A stretch of 23,959 nucleotides of DNA. Origin: Bacilli bacterium. GTDB lineage: Bacteria; Bacillota_I; Bacilli_A; RF39; UBA660. Both the position numbers and the translations under genes were made by a program. The notes beneath the pieces are model-generated. The model saw nothing but the letters and a program-made list of their open reading frames with translations. It had not been told where the DNA came from and ran no database searches. Positions 7,354-14,842 of this stretch are shown here, one piece after another (positions within the stretch are counted from its first letter, which is position 1; every line of letters starts with the position of its first letter). The stretch is taken from positions 1 to 23,959 of the forward strand of contig JAQVZB010000007.1 in NCBI GenBank assembly GCA_029004695.1. Reading direction: 5' to 3'.

Positions 7354-8520
7354 CTATCCAATAATTTCAGATACAGTTCCAGCACCAACTGTACGTCCAC
7401 CTTCACGAATTGAAAATTTAGTACCAGCTTCTAAAGCTACTGGACTAATTAATTCTACAGTCATATTAATATCATCACCTGGCATTACCATTTCAACTCC
7501 TTGAGGAAGTTCAATTACACCAGTAACATCTGTGGTGCGGAAATAGAATTGAGGTCTATAGTTTGAGAAGAATGGAGTATGACGTCCGCCTTCTTCTTTA
7601 CTTAATACATAAACAGCAGCCTTAAATTTCTTATATGGTTTTACTGTTCCTGGTTTAGATAATACTTGACCACGTTCAACATCATCTCTACTAATACCAC
7701 GAAGTAATATTCCAGCATTATCTCCTGCTTCAGCGTAATCTAATGATTTTCTGAACATTTCAATGCCAGTTACAACTGATTTTTTAGTATCTCTTAATCC
7801 AACAATTTCTACTTCATCATTTAATTTAACTTGTCCACGTTCAACACGTCCTGTACAAACTGTACCACGTCCTGAAATAGTAAAGACATCTTCAACACTC
7901 ATTAAGAATGGTTTGTCAGTATCTCTTACTGGAGTATCAATATATTCGTCTATTGCAGCCATTAATTCTTCAATAGATTTAACATATTTTTCATCACCTT
8001 CTAGTGCTTTTAAAGCAGATCCTCTTATAATAGGACAGTCAGCATCAAATCCGTATTCTCCTAATAATTCTCTAATTTCCATTTCAACTAAATCTAATAA
8101 TTCAGCATCATCTACTTGATCACATTTATTCATGAATACAAGTATTTTTGGAACCCCTACTTGACGAGCAAGTAAGATATGTTCTCTAGTTTGAGGCATA
8201 GGTCCATCTGAAGCACTAACTACTAAGATAGCCCCATCCATTTGAGCTGCACCAGTAATCATGTTTTTAACATAATCTGCATGTCCTGGACAGTCTACGT
8301 GAGCATAATGACGTTTTTCAGTTTCATACTCAACATGTGAAGTATTAATTGTAATACCTCTTTGTCTTTCTTCTGGAGCTTTATCGATATCAGCATAATC
8401 AACAAAAGTTCCAAAGCTTTTTGTAATAGCCGCAGTTAAAGTAGTTTTACCGTGATCAACATGACCAATTGTTCCTATATTAACATGAGGTTTATTACGA
8501 TCAAATTTTTGTCTTGCCAT
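7354..8520 (-). CDS. tuf: Elongation factor Tu
   Basis: A 388-residue GTPase that carries aminoacyl-tRNA to the ribosome. Visible: G1 GHVDHGKT (19-26), switch I RGITINTSHVEY, G3 DCPGHADY, G4 NKCD, G5 GSALKAL, then domains 2 and 3 with RGTVCTGRVERG and the near-invariant C-terminal FSIREGGRTVGAG. It is about five residues shorter than common EF-Tu in the stretch before switch I (AAITKSFGTFVDYADIDKAP). ATG 8520 has a perfect AGGAGG eight bases before it. It is the last gene of rpsL-rpsG-fusA-tuf, 67 bases after fusA, with a possible promoter of its own in that gap. Confidence 0.99.
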   Translation of the reverse strand: MARQKFDRNKPHVNIGTIGHVDHGKTTLTAAITKSFGTFVDYADIDKAPEERQRGITINTSHVEYETEKRHYAHVDCPGHADYVKNMITGAAQMDGAILVVSASDGPMPQTREHILLARQVGVPKILVFMNKCDQVDDAELLDLVEMEIRELLGEYGFDADCPIIRGSALKALEGDEKYVKSIEELMAAIDEYIDTPVRDTDKPFLMSVEDVFTISGRGTVCTGRVERGQVKLNDEVEIVGLRDTKKSVVTGIEMFRKSLDYAEAGDNAGILLRGISRDDVERGQVLSKPGTVKPYKKFKAAVYVLSKEEGGRHTPFFSNYRPQFYFRTTDVTGVIELPQGVEMVMPGDDINMTVELISPVALEAGTKFSIREGGRTVGAGTVSEIIG

Positions 8521-8551
8521 TTTTAATTCCTCCTATTTTCTAATTAGCAAT

Positions 8552-8580
8552 ATTTTATCTAATTCTTGAATATAATTCAA
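8552..8580 (-). promoter_or_regulatory. Possible internal promoter for tuf, overlapping a hairpin
   Basis: TTGAAT (8575-8580), 17-base spacer, TAAAAT (8552-8557) in the fusA-tuf gap. The -35 lies in a 7-bp inverted repeat (CTTGAAT/ATTCAAG, 8565-8581, loop ATA/TAT) with no T-run. The element could be a promoter, an RNA processing hairpin, or both. Confidence 0.4.
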
Positions 8581-8587
8581 GTATTAT

Positions 8588-10663
8588 TTATTCTAGTCCG
8601 CTGTTTTTATTTATTATATTTTCAGCGATATTTTTTGGTACTTCTTCGTAATGATCAAAGGTCGGAGTAAATGTACCTCTTCCTTGAGTATTACTACGTA
8701 ATGTTGTAGCTAAACCAAACATTTCGGATAGTGGCATCATAGCTTTAATTAATAAAGCATTCCCACGTGATTCTTGACCAATTGGTTTACCACGTCTGCT
8801 AATAACATCACCCATCACATTACCCATATATTCTTCTGGAGTAACAATATCAACTTTCATAATTGGTTCCAAAAGTATAGGTTTACATTTGTTTTTAGCA
8901 TCTTTTAAAGCCATGCTAGCAGCTATTTTAAATGCCATTTCTGATGAATCAACATCATGATATGATCCATCATATAAGGTAGCTTTAACATCAACCATAG
9001 GATAACCTGCAAGAATACCGCCAGCCATAGCTTCTTGTAATCCTTTATCGGTAACTGGAATATATTCACGAGGAACAACTCCTCCAACTATTGCATCAAC
9101 AAATTCATAACCTTTTTCGTGATTAGGTTCAAATTTGATTCTAACATGACCATATTGTCCACGTCCACCAGATTGTTTAATATATTTTCCTTCACATTCA
9201 CCTGCTACCGTAAGAGTTTCACGGTATGCAACTTGTGGTTTACCAATATTAGCATCAACATTAAATTCTCTTTTCATACGGTCAACTAAAATTTCTAAGT
9301 GAAGTTCTCCCATCCCACTAATTACAGTTTGTCCTGTTTCATGGTTGGTAGAAGCTCTAAAAGTTGGATCTTCTTCAGATAATTTTTGTAAAGCTGTACT
9401 TAATTTATCTTGATCTCCTTTTGATTTAGGTTCAATTGCAAGTTCGATAACAGGTTCGGGAAATACCATTGATTCTAATATACATGATGTTTTTTCATCA
9501 CATAATGTATCTCCAGTTCCAGTATTTTTAAGTCCTACTGCTGCCGCTATATCTCCTGCATATACTTCTTTTATCTCTGAACGATCATTAGCATGCATTT
9601 GTAATATTCGACCAATTCTTTCTTTTGTATTCTTAGTAGCATTAAGTACATATGATCCACTATTTAAGTGTCCCGAATATACTCTAAAAAATGTTAATCT
9701 ACCAACAAAAGGATCAGTTGCAACTTTAAAGGCTAAAGCACTAAAAGGTTCTGAATCAGATGGATGTCTTTCAATTGCATTTCCCTTTAAATCAGTTCCA
9801 TTAATTGCATTAACATCTACTGGAGAAGGTAAATAATCAATAATCGCATCTAATAATAATTTAATTCCCATGTTATGAAATGCTGATCCGCATAATACTG
9901 GAAAAAATCGAGCTTCTAAGACACCTTTTCTGATAGCTTTTTTAATTAAATCTTCACTAATTTCATTACCTTCTAAGTATTTTTCCATTAGTTCATCATT
10001 AAAATCAGCAATAGCTTCAATTAAGATTGTTCTTCTTTCTTGAACTATATTTTTCAAATTGTCTGGAATAGCTATTTCTTTAGTTTCTTCAGCTTCTTTA
10101 CCATCATATTGATATGCTTTTAAAGTTATTAAATCTATAATTCCATTAAAGTCATCTTCCGCTCCAATAGGCCATTGGATAGCTTCGGAGTTTACTCCAA
10201 AACGATCTTTAATAGCTTTCAAACTAAAAGCAAAGTCCGCTCCTATTTTATCCATCTTATTACAAAAAATAATTCTTGGAACTTTAAATTCATCTGCTTG
10301 TCTCCAGACAGTTTCAGTTTGAGGTTCTGGGCCCGATTGAGAATCAAGTAATGTAACCGCTCCATCTAATACTCTAAGTGATCGAGATACTTCAACTGTA
10401 AAGTCAACATGACCTGGTGTATCGATTATATTAATACGATGTTTATTCCAAAAAGCAGTTGTTGCAGCTGAAGTTATAGTAATTCCACGTTCTTTTTCTT
10501 GTTCCATCCAATCCATTGTAGCTGCTCCATCATGAGTTTCTCCAATTTTATGAACCCGACCAGTATGAAATAAAATTCTTTCCGTTGTTGTAGTCTTTCC
10601 GGCATCAATGTGAGCCATAATACCAACATTACGAGTATTTTCAAGACTATATTCTCTAGCCAT
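8588..10663 (-). CDS. fusA: Elongation factor G
   Basis: A 691-residue translocation GTPase of usual length. G1 AHIDAGKTT (17-25), switch I with RGITITSAATT, G3 DTPGHVDF, G4 NKMDK, then domain II, and domains III-V with the conserved SGMGELHLEIL and GRGQYGHV motifs. The ribosome site GGAGG lies nine bases before the ATG and 12 bases separate it from the rpsG stop, so it is co-transcribed in the str operon. Nothing in the catalytic regions looks unusual. Confidence 0.99.
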   Translation of the reverse strand: MAREYSLENTRNVGIMAHIDAGKTTTTERILFHTGRVHKIGETHDGAATMDWMEQEKERGITITSAATTAFWNKHRINIIDTPGHVDFTVEVSRSLRVLDGAVTLLDSQSGPEPQTETVWRQADEFKVPRIIFCNKMDKIGADFAFSLKAIKDRFGVNSEAIQWPIGAEDDFNGIIDLITLKAYQYDGKEAEETKEIAIPDNLKNIVQERRTILIEAIADFNDELMEKYLEGNEISEDLIKKAIRKGVLEARFFPVLCGSAFHNMGIKLLLDAIIDYLPSPVDVNAINGTDLKGNAIERHPSDSEPFSALAFKVATDPFVGRLTFFRVYSGHLNSGSYVLNATKNTKERIGRILQMHANDRSEIKEVYAGDIAAAVGLKNTGTGDTLCDEKTSCILESMVFPEPVIELAIEPKSKGDQDKLSTALQKLSEEDPTFRASTNHETGQTVISGMGELHLEILVDRMKREFNVDANIGKPQVAYRETLTVAGECEGKYIKQSGGRGQYGHVRIKFEPNHEKGYEFVDAIVGGVVPREYIPVTDKGLQEAMAGGILAGYPMVDVKATLYDGSYHDVDSSEMAFKIAASMALKDAKNKCKPILLEPIMKVDIVTPEEYMGNVMGDVISRRGKPIGQESRGNALLIKAMMPLSEMFGLATTLRSNTQGRGTFTPTFDHYEEVPKNIAENIINKNSGLE

Positions 10664-10675
10664 TATTTATTCCTC

Positions 10676-11143
10676 CTACCATCTATAATGTGCGAATGCT
10701 TTGTTGGCTTCTGCCATTTTATGTGTATCATCACGTTTTTTAGCAGCACCACCAACTCCATTTGCTGCATCTATAATTTCATTAGCTAAATTAATAGCCA
10801 TCCCTTTTCCATTTCTTAATCTAGAATAGTTAACTAGCCAGCGAAGGGCTAAAGTTTGACTTCTATTATCTTTAACTTCAATTGGAACTTGAACATTAGA
10901 TCCCCCAACACGACGAGACTTAACTTCTAAAGCTGGTTTAATATTTTCAAGCGCAGCATTAAAAACGTCAATTGGTTCTTTATTTGTTTGTTTTTTTATA
11001 ATATCAAAAGCATCATATAATATTTTTTCAGCAGTACCTTTTTTACCATCATTCATAATAGCATTAATTAATTTAGTAACAACTTTAGAATTATATATTG
11101 GATCAGGTAAAACATCACGTTTTACCGCTGGTCTTTTACGCAT
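10676..11143 (-). CDS. rpsG: 30S ribosomal protein S7
   Basis: A 155-residue primary 16S rRNA-binding protein of the small-subunit head, of usual length. The conserved N-terminus RKRPAVKRDVLPDP, the GGSNVQVPIEV loop and the C-terminal KRDDTHKMAEANKAFAHYRW are present. GGAGG is seven bases upstream of the ATG. It lies 12 bases after rpsL and 12 bases before fusA. In enterobacteria S7 is the str-operon translational repressor; no obvious S7 site can be read in these short gaps. Confidence 0.99.
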   Translation of the reverse strand: MRKRPAVKRDVLPDPIYNSKVVTKLINAIMNDGKKGTAEKILYDAFDIIKKQTNKEPIDVFNAALENIKPALEVKSRRVGGSNVQVPIEVKDNRSQTLALRWLVNYSRLRNGKGMAINLANEIIDAANGVGGAAKKRDDTHKMAEANKAFAHYRW

Positions 11144-11155
11144 AATTTTTCCTCC

Positions 11156-11572
11156 TTAATTTTTTTTCGCTTTTTTAGTACCGTATTTACTTCTTCCTTT
11201 TTTGCGGTCATTAACTCCTTGAGTATCAAGAGTTCCACGGATAATATGATAACGAACTCCGATTAAATCTTTAACACGACCACCACGAATTAATACAACA
11301 CTATGTTCTTGTAAGTTATGACCTTCACCTGGTATATATGTATCTACTTCACGACCATTAGATAATCTAACACGAGCATATTTTCTTAATGCTGAATTAG
11401 GTTTTTTAGGTGTTTTAGTTCCAACACGAGTACATACACCTCTCATTTGTGGATGGTTAGTATCAGTAGATTTTCTTTCTAAGCTATTAAATCCAATATT
11501 TAATACTGGACTATGTTTTTTCTTAGTCTTACTCACTCTTTTACTTTTTACTAATTGATTAATTGTAGGCAT
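11156..11572 (-). CDS. rpsL: 30S ribosomal protein S12 (with an unusual Ile at the conserved PGVRYH proline)
   Basis: A 138-residue decoding-site protein. The start MPTINQLV is the family's invariant start and has AGGAAGGAAG three bases before it; an upstream in-frame ATG would add eight odd residues and is rejected. The streptomycin-site lysines are wild type: TPKKPNSALRK (K56) and GRVKD (K101). The residue three further on, normally proline in KDLPGVRYH, is isoleucine (I104, codon ATC at about 11253), so the segment reads KDLIGVRYH. This corresponds to E. coli Pro90. First gene of the str operon, with its own strong promoter. Confidence 0.99.
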   Translation of the reverse strand: MPTINQLVKSKRVSKTKKKHSPVLNIGFNSLERKSTDTNHPQMRGVCTRVGTKTPKKPNSALRKYARVRLSNGREVDTYIPGEGHNLQEHSVVLIRGGRVKDLIGVRYHIIRGTLDTQGVNDRKKGRSKYGTKKAKKN

Positions 11573-11590
11573 TTTCTTCTTCCTTCCTAT

Positions 11591-11648
11591 GCACACTTCC
11601 TGGTGTGTAGTATATTGCTTAAAATAAAGTTCTATCTAATATAGAACT
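11591..11648 (-). promoter_or_regulatory. rpsL mRNA leader with two hairpins
   Basis: Between the promoter and the ATG the leader can form AGTTCTAT/ATAGAACT (8 bp, loop ATTAG, 11628-11648) and CACAC/GTGTG (11592-11607), the latter just upstream of the ribosome site. The first is followed by a poor T-rich stretch (TTATTTT). The placement suggests control of the str operon by leader structure, but I do not recognise a known ribosomal-protein leader here. Confidence 0.35.
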
Positions 11649-11665
11649 CAAATAAATGCATTATT

Positions 11666-11694
11666 AATATAACATTATATTATATTCGTGTCAA
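11666..11694 (-). promoter_or_regulatory. str operon promoter
   Basis: TTGACA (11689-11694), 17-base spacer ending in TGT, TATATT (11666-11671). It has a consensus -35 and a TG-extended -10, about 94 bases before the rpsL ATG. Confidence 0.8.
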
Positions 11695-11760
11695 TCTTTT
11701 CTTTTGCTGTTAAAAACATACTTTTATTGTATTATGCTTTATTTATTATTATAGATAAAA

Positions 11761-12123
11761 TTAAATTTCTTCTATTATTCTTTCATCAAAGTCTTTAGTT
11801 TCATAATTTTTACATTTAATATATGGAGCATATTCATAATATACGTATACTTTTTCTACAACTACATAACCTTTACAATTTTCTTTTGCTAATTTCATAT
11901 TCTTTAAAAAATTAATTTCAATTAGCTTATCAGATGTTATAATCGTCTTATTAGATGGGAATTTTTCAGGATACTGGCTATAATATAATTTAGCACTCTC
12001 TTCAATTCTTTTTTCTAATTCATAATAATTCTGATTTTTAGCTTTTAAATTTAAACCGATAACAGTTAGTCCTAAAACAAGAATTATTACGATAAGAAAA
12101 CCTGTATATACAATTTTTTTCAT
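11761..12123 (-). CDS. Small membrane-anchored extracytoplasmic protein, pseudopilin-like
   Basis: A 120-residue protein with one N-terminal hydrophobic helix (about 5-25), a short amphipathic stretch (NYYELEKRIEESAKLYYSQ, 32-50) and a small domain holding two cysteines (C83 in ENCKGYVVVE, C104 in YIKCKNYET) that could form a disulfide. The plan of a long N-terminal helix running into a helix plus a small sheet domain is like a minor pilin or pseudopilin, but it lacks the standard GFTLIE cleavage motif, so function is not assigned. GGAGG lies nine bases before the ATG. It overlaps the stop of the 54-residue gene upstream (ATGA), so the two are translationally coupled. Its downstream side has no strong terminator before the rpsL promoter. 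Confidence 0.75.
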   Translation of the reverse strand: MKKIVYTGFLIVIILVLGLTVIGLNLKAKNQNYYELEKRIEESAKLYYSQYPEKFPSNKTIITSDKLIEINFLKNMKLAKENCKGYVVVEKVYVYYEYAPYIKCKNYETKDFDERIIEEI

Positions 12124-12284
12124 AATAGATATCCTCCATTTAGAAAGAAATCATATATTAATCGCATCTCAATCGTATTATAATATCGGTAAATATAATA
12201 TATTGCCACTAATAAAAATGTACTTAAAATTATCATAAGGAATATCATCATTCTGTATCCCCAACCCTTATTATTTAATTTCAT
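12120..12284 (-). CDS. Hidden 54-residue membrane protein with a pilin-like LNNKGWG start
   Basis: ATG 12284 is preceded by GAGGT five bases away. The product starts MKLNNKGWGYRMMIFLMI and has one strong hydrophobic helix (about 11-32) followed by a polar tail (YRYYNTIEMRLIYDFFLNG). The start resembles the class III signal of type IV pilins (basic leader, NNKG, then hydrophobic), with W in place of F after the glycine and no glutamate at +5. The TGA stop overlaps the next gene's ATG by four bases. A good promoter lies directly upstream. These three signals together make it a real gene despite its size. A role in a pilus or competence-like assembly is inference. Confidence 0.75.
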   Translation of the reverse strand: MKLNNKGWGYRMMIFLMIILSTFLLVAIYYIYRYYNTIEMRLIYDFFLNGGYLL

Positions 12285-12300
12285 TTTATACCTCTATTAC

Positions 12301-12329
12301 ATTATATATAACCTTATCATTTTTTGCAA
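12301..12329 (-). promoter_or_regulatory. Promoter of the small anchored-protein pair
   Basis: TTGCAA (12324-12329), 17-base spacer, TATAAT (12301-12306). It would give a leader of about 10 bases before the ATG at 12284, just holding the GAGGT ribosome site. Confidence 0.7.
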
Positions 12330-12364
12330 ATAAATTTCTAAATATAAAATAAATGCACAAAAGT

Positions 12365-13010
12365 TTAGAATATATTATAATTTTTAACATCAATTGAAAG
12401 ATTTTTTATATAAGTGTAATTAATGCTTAATGATTCAATTTCATTACTATATTCACCCATTGTTAAAGTTAATCCAACAAGATTTTCAAATTCTGTATCT
12501 CTTTCAGTATAATAATCCCCCAAAATATCATAATCTATTTGTTCATCAGTATAGTCCTTGCATGTTTAATAAAACATATATTATACTATTAGCCCAAACA
12601 AAACTTAGAAAAGCTCAAACAAAACCTTCTTCTGTTTCAGGCGTGAAATTAATTAAAGTTCATAATTAATTATTCCATTTTCAAAAGTAAATATCGAATT
12701 AATATCAGTTGAGTATCGTTATGACTAGCATAATTAAATATAATTTCTCTTTCTATTGAATTGATGTTTTAAATTATCATATAACGTATTCAAAAGCGTG
12801 TCTTGATTATTATCATGATAATTTTCTATAGCTAATATTAAGCTATCTATTATTTAATAGATGAAATGGCTTGAACATTAATGAATTTACTAAATAGAAA
12901 TTAATAAAATTAACCTTATTATAATATTTCATATTGTTATAACTAGCTTCTAGATTAAAGTTATCTTACAAATCGGATTGTGAAAAATGCAACTATATTA
13001 AGCCGTTTAA
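12365..13010 (-). pseudogene. Badly decayed gene between rplL and the pilin-like pair
   Basis: On the minus strand, protein-like segments follow one another in changing frames. From high to low coordinate: FNLEASYNNMKYYNKVNFIN (about 12958-12850), IDSLILAIENYHDNNQDTLL (about 12850-12740), DINSIFTFENGIINYEL, NFTPETEEGFV then a stop, and FVWANSIIYVLLN. The last intact piece starts YTDEQIDYDILGDYYTERDT and ends SIDVKNYNIF at the TAA 12365-12367. At least four frame changes and several stops are needed. The segments are acidic and Asn/Tyr-rich, unlike RNA polymerase, and I do not recognise the family. Boundaries are approximate. The stretch 12285-13065 otherwise holds only the promoter and the rplL terminator. 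Confidence 0.6.
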
Positions 13011-13020
13011 AATTAAAGTA

Positions 13021-13049
13021 AATAAAAAAATCTCTTTAATCAGAGATTT
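13021..13049 (-). terminator. Terminator of rplJ-rplL
   Basis: AAATCTCT pairs with AGAGATTT (8 bp, loop of six), followed on the minus strand by TTTTATT. It lies 16 bases past the rplL stop and ends the operon before any rpoBC could be reached. T-rich sequence on the plus side too could make it bidirectional. Confidence 0.85.
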
Positions 13050-13065
13050 CTTTTTAACTTAATTA

Positions 13066-13434
13066 TTAAGCTAATTCTACAGTTGCGCCAGCTTCTTCTA
13101 ATTTAGCTTTAAGATCATTTGCTTCATCAGTCGAGATATTTTCTTTAACATTTCCACCATTATCAGCAATACCTTTTGCTTCAACTAGGCCTAATCCAGT
13201 AATATCTCTAATTACTTTAATTACTGCTATTTTAGCTGCTCCGGCATTTTTAAGAACAACAGTTTTTGTAGATGATTCTTCAGTTTCAGCTCCCGCTACT
13301 GGAGCAGCAGCTACTGCTATCGCACTTGGATCTACTCCAAATTCTTCTTTCATTGCATCAACTAATTCTTTAACTTCAAGAATAGTCATTTCTTTTAGTC
13401 CTTTAATAAATTCATCTTTTGTAAATTTTGCCAT
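13066..13434 (-). CDS. rplL: 50S ribosomal protein L7/L12
   Basis: A 122-residue stalk protein. N-terminal dimerisation helices (1-35, TILEVKELVDAMKEEFGV), an alanine-rich hinge (38-50), and the C-terminal factor-binding domain with AGAAKIAVIKVIRDITGLGL and EEAGATVELA. The motif GLGLKEAK reads GLGLVEAK, losing one lysine of the factor-binding helix, while the second lysine is kept. AGGAAAG precedes the ATG. It lies 20 bases after rplJ and is followed directly by a terminator rather than by rpoB. Confidence 0.99.
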   Translation of the reverse strand: MAKFTKDEFIKGLKEMTILEVKELVDAMKEEFGVDPSAIAVAAAPVAGAETEESSTKTVVLKNAGAAKIAVIKVIRDITGLGLVEAKGIADNGGNVKENISTDEANDLKAKLEEAGATVELA

Positions 13435-13454
13435 TTTTATCTTTCCTTTCTTTT

Positions 13455-13952
13455 TTAATTTTTCTTTTCTAATTGTTCGGCATATAAATTTAAACCAATT
13501 GATAGATTTTTTACGTGTTCTATCATACCACCTGCAAGCATTGTTAGTAAACCATCCATAGATGGAATAGATGCATATTCTTTAATTGTATCAAGAGACA
13601 CTATATCACCTTTAACAATTCCAGTACGTATCTCAACGCTTTTATTTTGTTTAGCAAAGTTATCTAAAGCTTTAATAGATTCAAGTAAACTTTTCCCAAA
13701 AAGAATTGCATTTGGGCCTGCTAAAAATTCATCTAAATTTAATCCTTTATCAGCTAGTGCTAATTTTACTAAAGTATTTTTATAAATTTTAACTTCAGAA
13801 TTAATTTCTTTAAGATTTTTTCTTAAATTAGATAAATCACTTACTTTTAAACCATGATATGTAAATAATACTACTGCTTCTGATTCTTCAATTTTCTTAA
13901 GTATTTCTTTTACAATATCTTTTTTTAAATTAAGACTCTTTTCGCTTGCCAT
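13455..13952 (-). CDS. rplJ: 50S ribosomal protein L10
   Basis: A 165-residue base of the ribosomal stalk that holds the L7/L12 dimers on 23S rRNA. The family core VVLFTYHGLKVSDLSNLRK and KIYKNTLVKLAL are visible, and the C-terminal L12-binding helix ends the protein (GLNLYAEQLEKKN). MASEKSLNLKK is chosen as start, with AAGGAGG five bases upstream; an upstream in-frame ATG would lie inside the attenuator hairpin. It is expected to repress its own operon by binding the leader as an L10-L12 complex. Confidence 0.98.
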   Translation of the reverse strand: MASEKSLNLKKDIVKEILKKIEESEAVVLFTYHGLKVSDLSNLRKNLKEINSEVKIYKNTLVKLALADKGLNLDEFLAGPNAILFGKSLLESIKALDNFAKQNKSVEIRTGIVKGDIVSLDTIKEYASIPSMDGLLTMLAGGMIEHVKNLSIGLNLYAEQLEKKN

Positions 13953-13972
13953 ATTTTCCTCCTTACATATAT

Positions 13973-14000
13973 TATAAAAAAACTTTCCCAAAGGAAAGTT
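13973..14000 (-). terminator. Attenuator hairpin in the rplJ leader
   Basis: AACTTTCC-TTTG-GGAAAGTT (8 bp, 13981-14000) followed by TTTTTTATAA on the minus strand, placed between the L10 leader fold and the rplJ ribosome site. A perfect intrinsic terminator inside a leader implies premature stopping when L10-L12 is in excess. Confidence 0.75.
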
Positions 14001-14077
14001 ATACTTAAAAGTAGTTATCTTCCCTCGGTAGGATTATTAAAACATTATGTTCCCTACTGTCTACAGCAAAAGTTCTT
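14001..14077 (-). promoter_or_regulatory. L10 leader (L10-L12 autoregulatory mRNA site)
   Basis: The minus strand reads TGCTGTAGACAGTAGG, a loop, CCTACCGAGGGAAGATAA and CTAC. GTAG (14061-14064) closes with CTAC (14011-14014), TAGG pairs with CCTA inside it, and AACAT/ATGTT forms the apical arm. This matches the L10 leader family found before rplJ in Firmicutes, including the CCGAGG internal loop, and it is followed by the attenuator. Confidence 0.85.
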
Positions 14078-14090
14078 TTATTTCTTATTT

Positions 14091-14119
14091 ATTATATAAT
14101 GTTAATTATTAAAAGTCAA
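14091..14119 (-). promoter_or_regulatory. rplJ-rplL promoter, -35 inside the end of rplA
   Basis: TTGACT (14114-14119), 17-base spacer, TATAAT (14091-14096). The -35 bases encode the last residues of L1 (Phe-Asp-Phe). Transcription would start near 14084, just before the L10 leader. Confidence 0.75.
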
Positions 14120-14804
14120 AAGAATTTAAATCTAATTTAATTCCTGGACCCATTGTACTAGCTATAGTAATATTTTTTATAAATTTACCTTTAACACTAG
14201 TTGGTTTACTTTTAATAATATTATTAACTAAATATATTATATTTTGTTCTAATTTTTTACTATCAAATGATACTTTACCAATAACAGAGTGTATATTACC
14301 AAATGAATCAGTTCGATATTCAATCATCCCTTTTTTAATATCTTCAACAACTTTTGATGGTGTTTCAGTAACAGTACCTGATTTAGGATTAGGCATTAAT
14401 CCTTTTGGTCCTAAAATCTTTCCTATCTTACCTAAAGACGGCATCATTTCTGGAGTTGATACAATTATATCAAAATCAAACCAATTTTCTTTGACAATCT
14501 TATCAATTAATTCTTGTTCTCCTACATAGTCAGCCCCTGCTTTTTTAGCTTCAAGAGCAGCAGAACCTTTTGCTAAAACTAATGTTTTTTTAACTTTGCC
14601 AATTCCATTAGGAAGAACTAAAGCCCCTCTCATTTGCTGATCAGATTTTTTAGTATCAATATTTAAATTAATAGCTATTTCAATAGTACTATCAAATTTA
14701 GTAATACTAGTATCTTTAACTAGTTTAATTGCTTCAATTAGTTCATAAGTTTTTTGTTTATCGACTAATTTTGAAGCTTCCACATATTTTTTTCCTTTTT
14801 TCAT
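14109..14804 (-). CDS. rplA: 50S ribosomal protein L1
   Basis: A 231-residue L1-stalk protein of usual length, two-domain. Conserved signatures include RGALVLPNGIGK and IVSTPEMMPSLGKIGKILGP followed by KGLMPNPKSGTVT. The C-terminus TMGPGIKLDLNSF is typical. GGAGG lies seven bases before ATG 14804. It lies 38 bases after rplK and shares its promoter. L1 is the usual repressor of rplK-rplA by binding the leader, and a matching hairpin is visible before rplK. Confidence 0.98.
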   Translation of the reverse strand: MKKGKKYVEASKLVDKQKTYELIEAIKLVKDTSITKFDSTIEIAINLNIDTKKSDQQMRGALVLPNGIGKVKKTLVLAKGSAALEAKKAGADYVGEQELIDKIVKENWFDFDIIVSTPEMMPSLGKIGKILGPKGLMPNPKSGTVTETPSKVVEDIKKGMIEYRTDSFGNIHSVIGKVSFDSKKLEQNIIYLVNNIIKSKPTSVKGKFIKNITIASTMGPGIKLDLNSFDF

Positions 14805-14842
14805 TATTCTACCTCCAATCGTGGTTTATTAGCGGATATTTA

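Noticed and set aside
7763..8119. Plus-strand 118-codon frame opposite tuf, and similar ones opposite tex, rplK, secE, lgt and uvrA
   Set aside because: Antisense shadows of strongly conserved genes, with no start signals of their own.
7354..8520. EF-Tu cysteine in RGTVCTGRVERG as an unusual active-site change
   Set aside because: The position is variable (Ala/Val) in EF-Tu, so Cys is not notable.
12430..12669. Plus-strand 79-codon open frame opposite the decayed gene
   Set aside because: No ribosome site, low-complexity composition, and the opposite strand carries the more protein-like frames.
2975..12999. Shared AAGCCGT motif near 2976 and near 12998 as ends of a mobile element
   Set aside because: Seven bases only, different flanks and no shared orientation with the hairpins; chance is likely.
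12365..13010. Idea that the fossil is a remnant of rpoB or rpoC
   Set aside because: None of the translated segments shows RNA polymerase motifs, and composition is unlike it.
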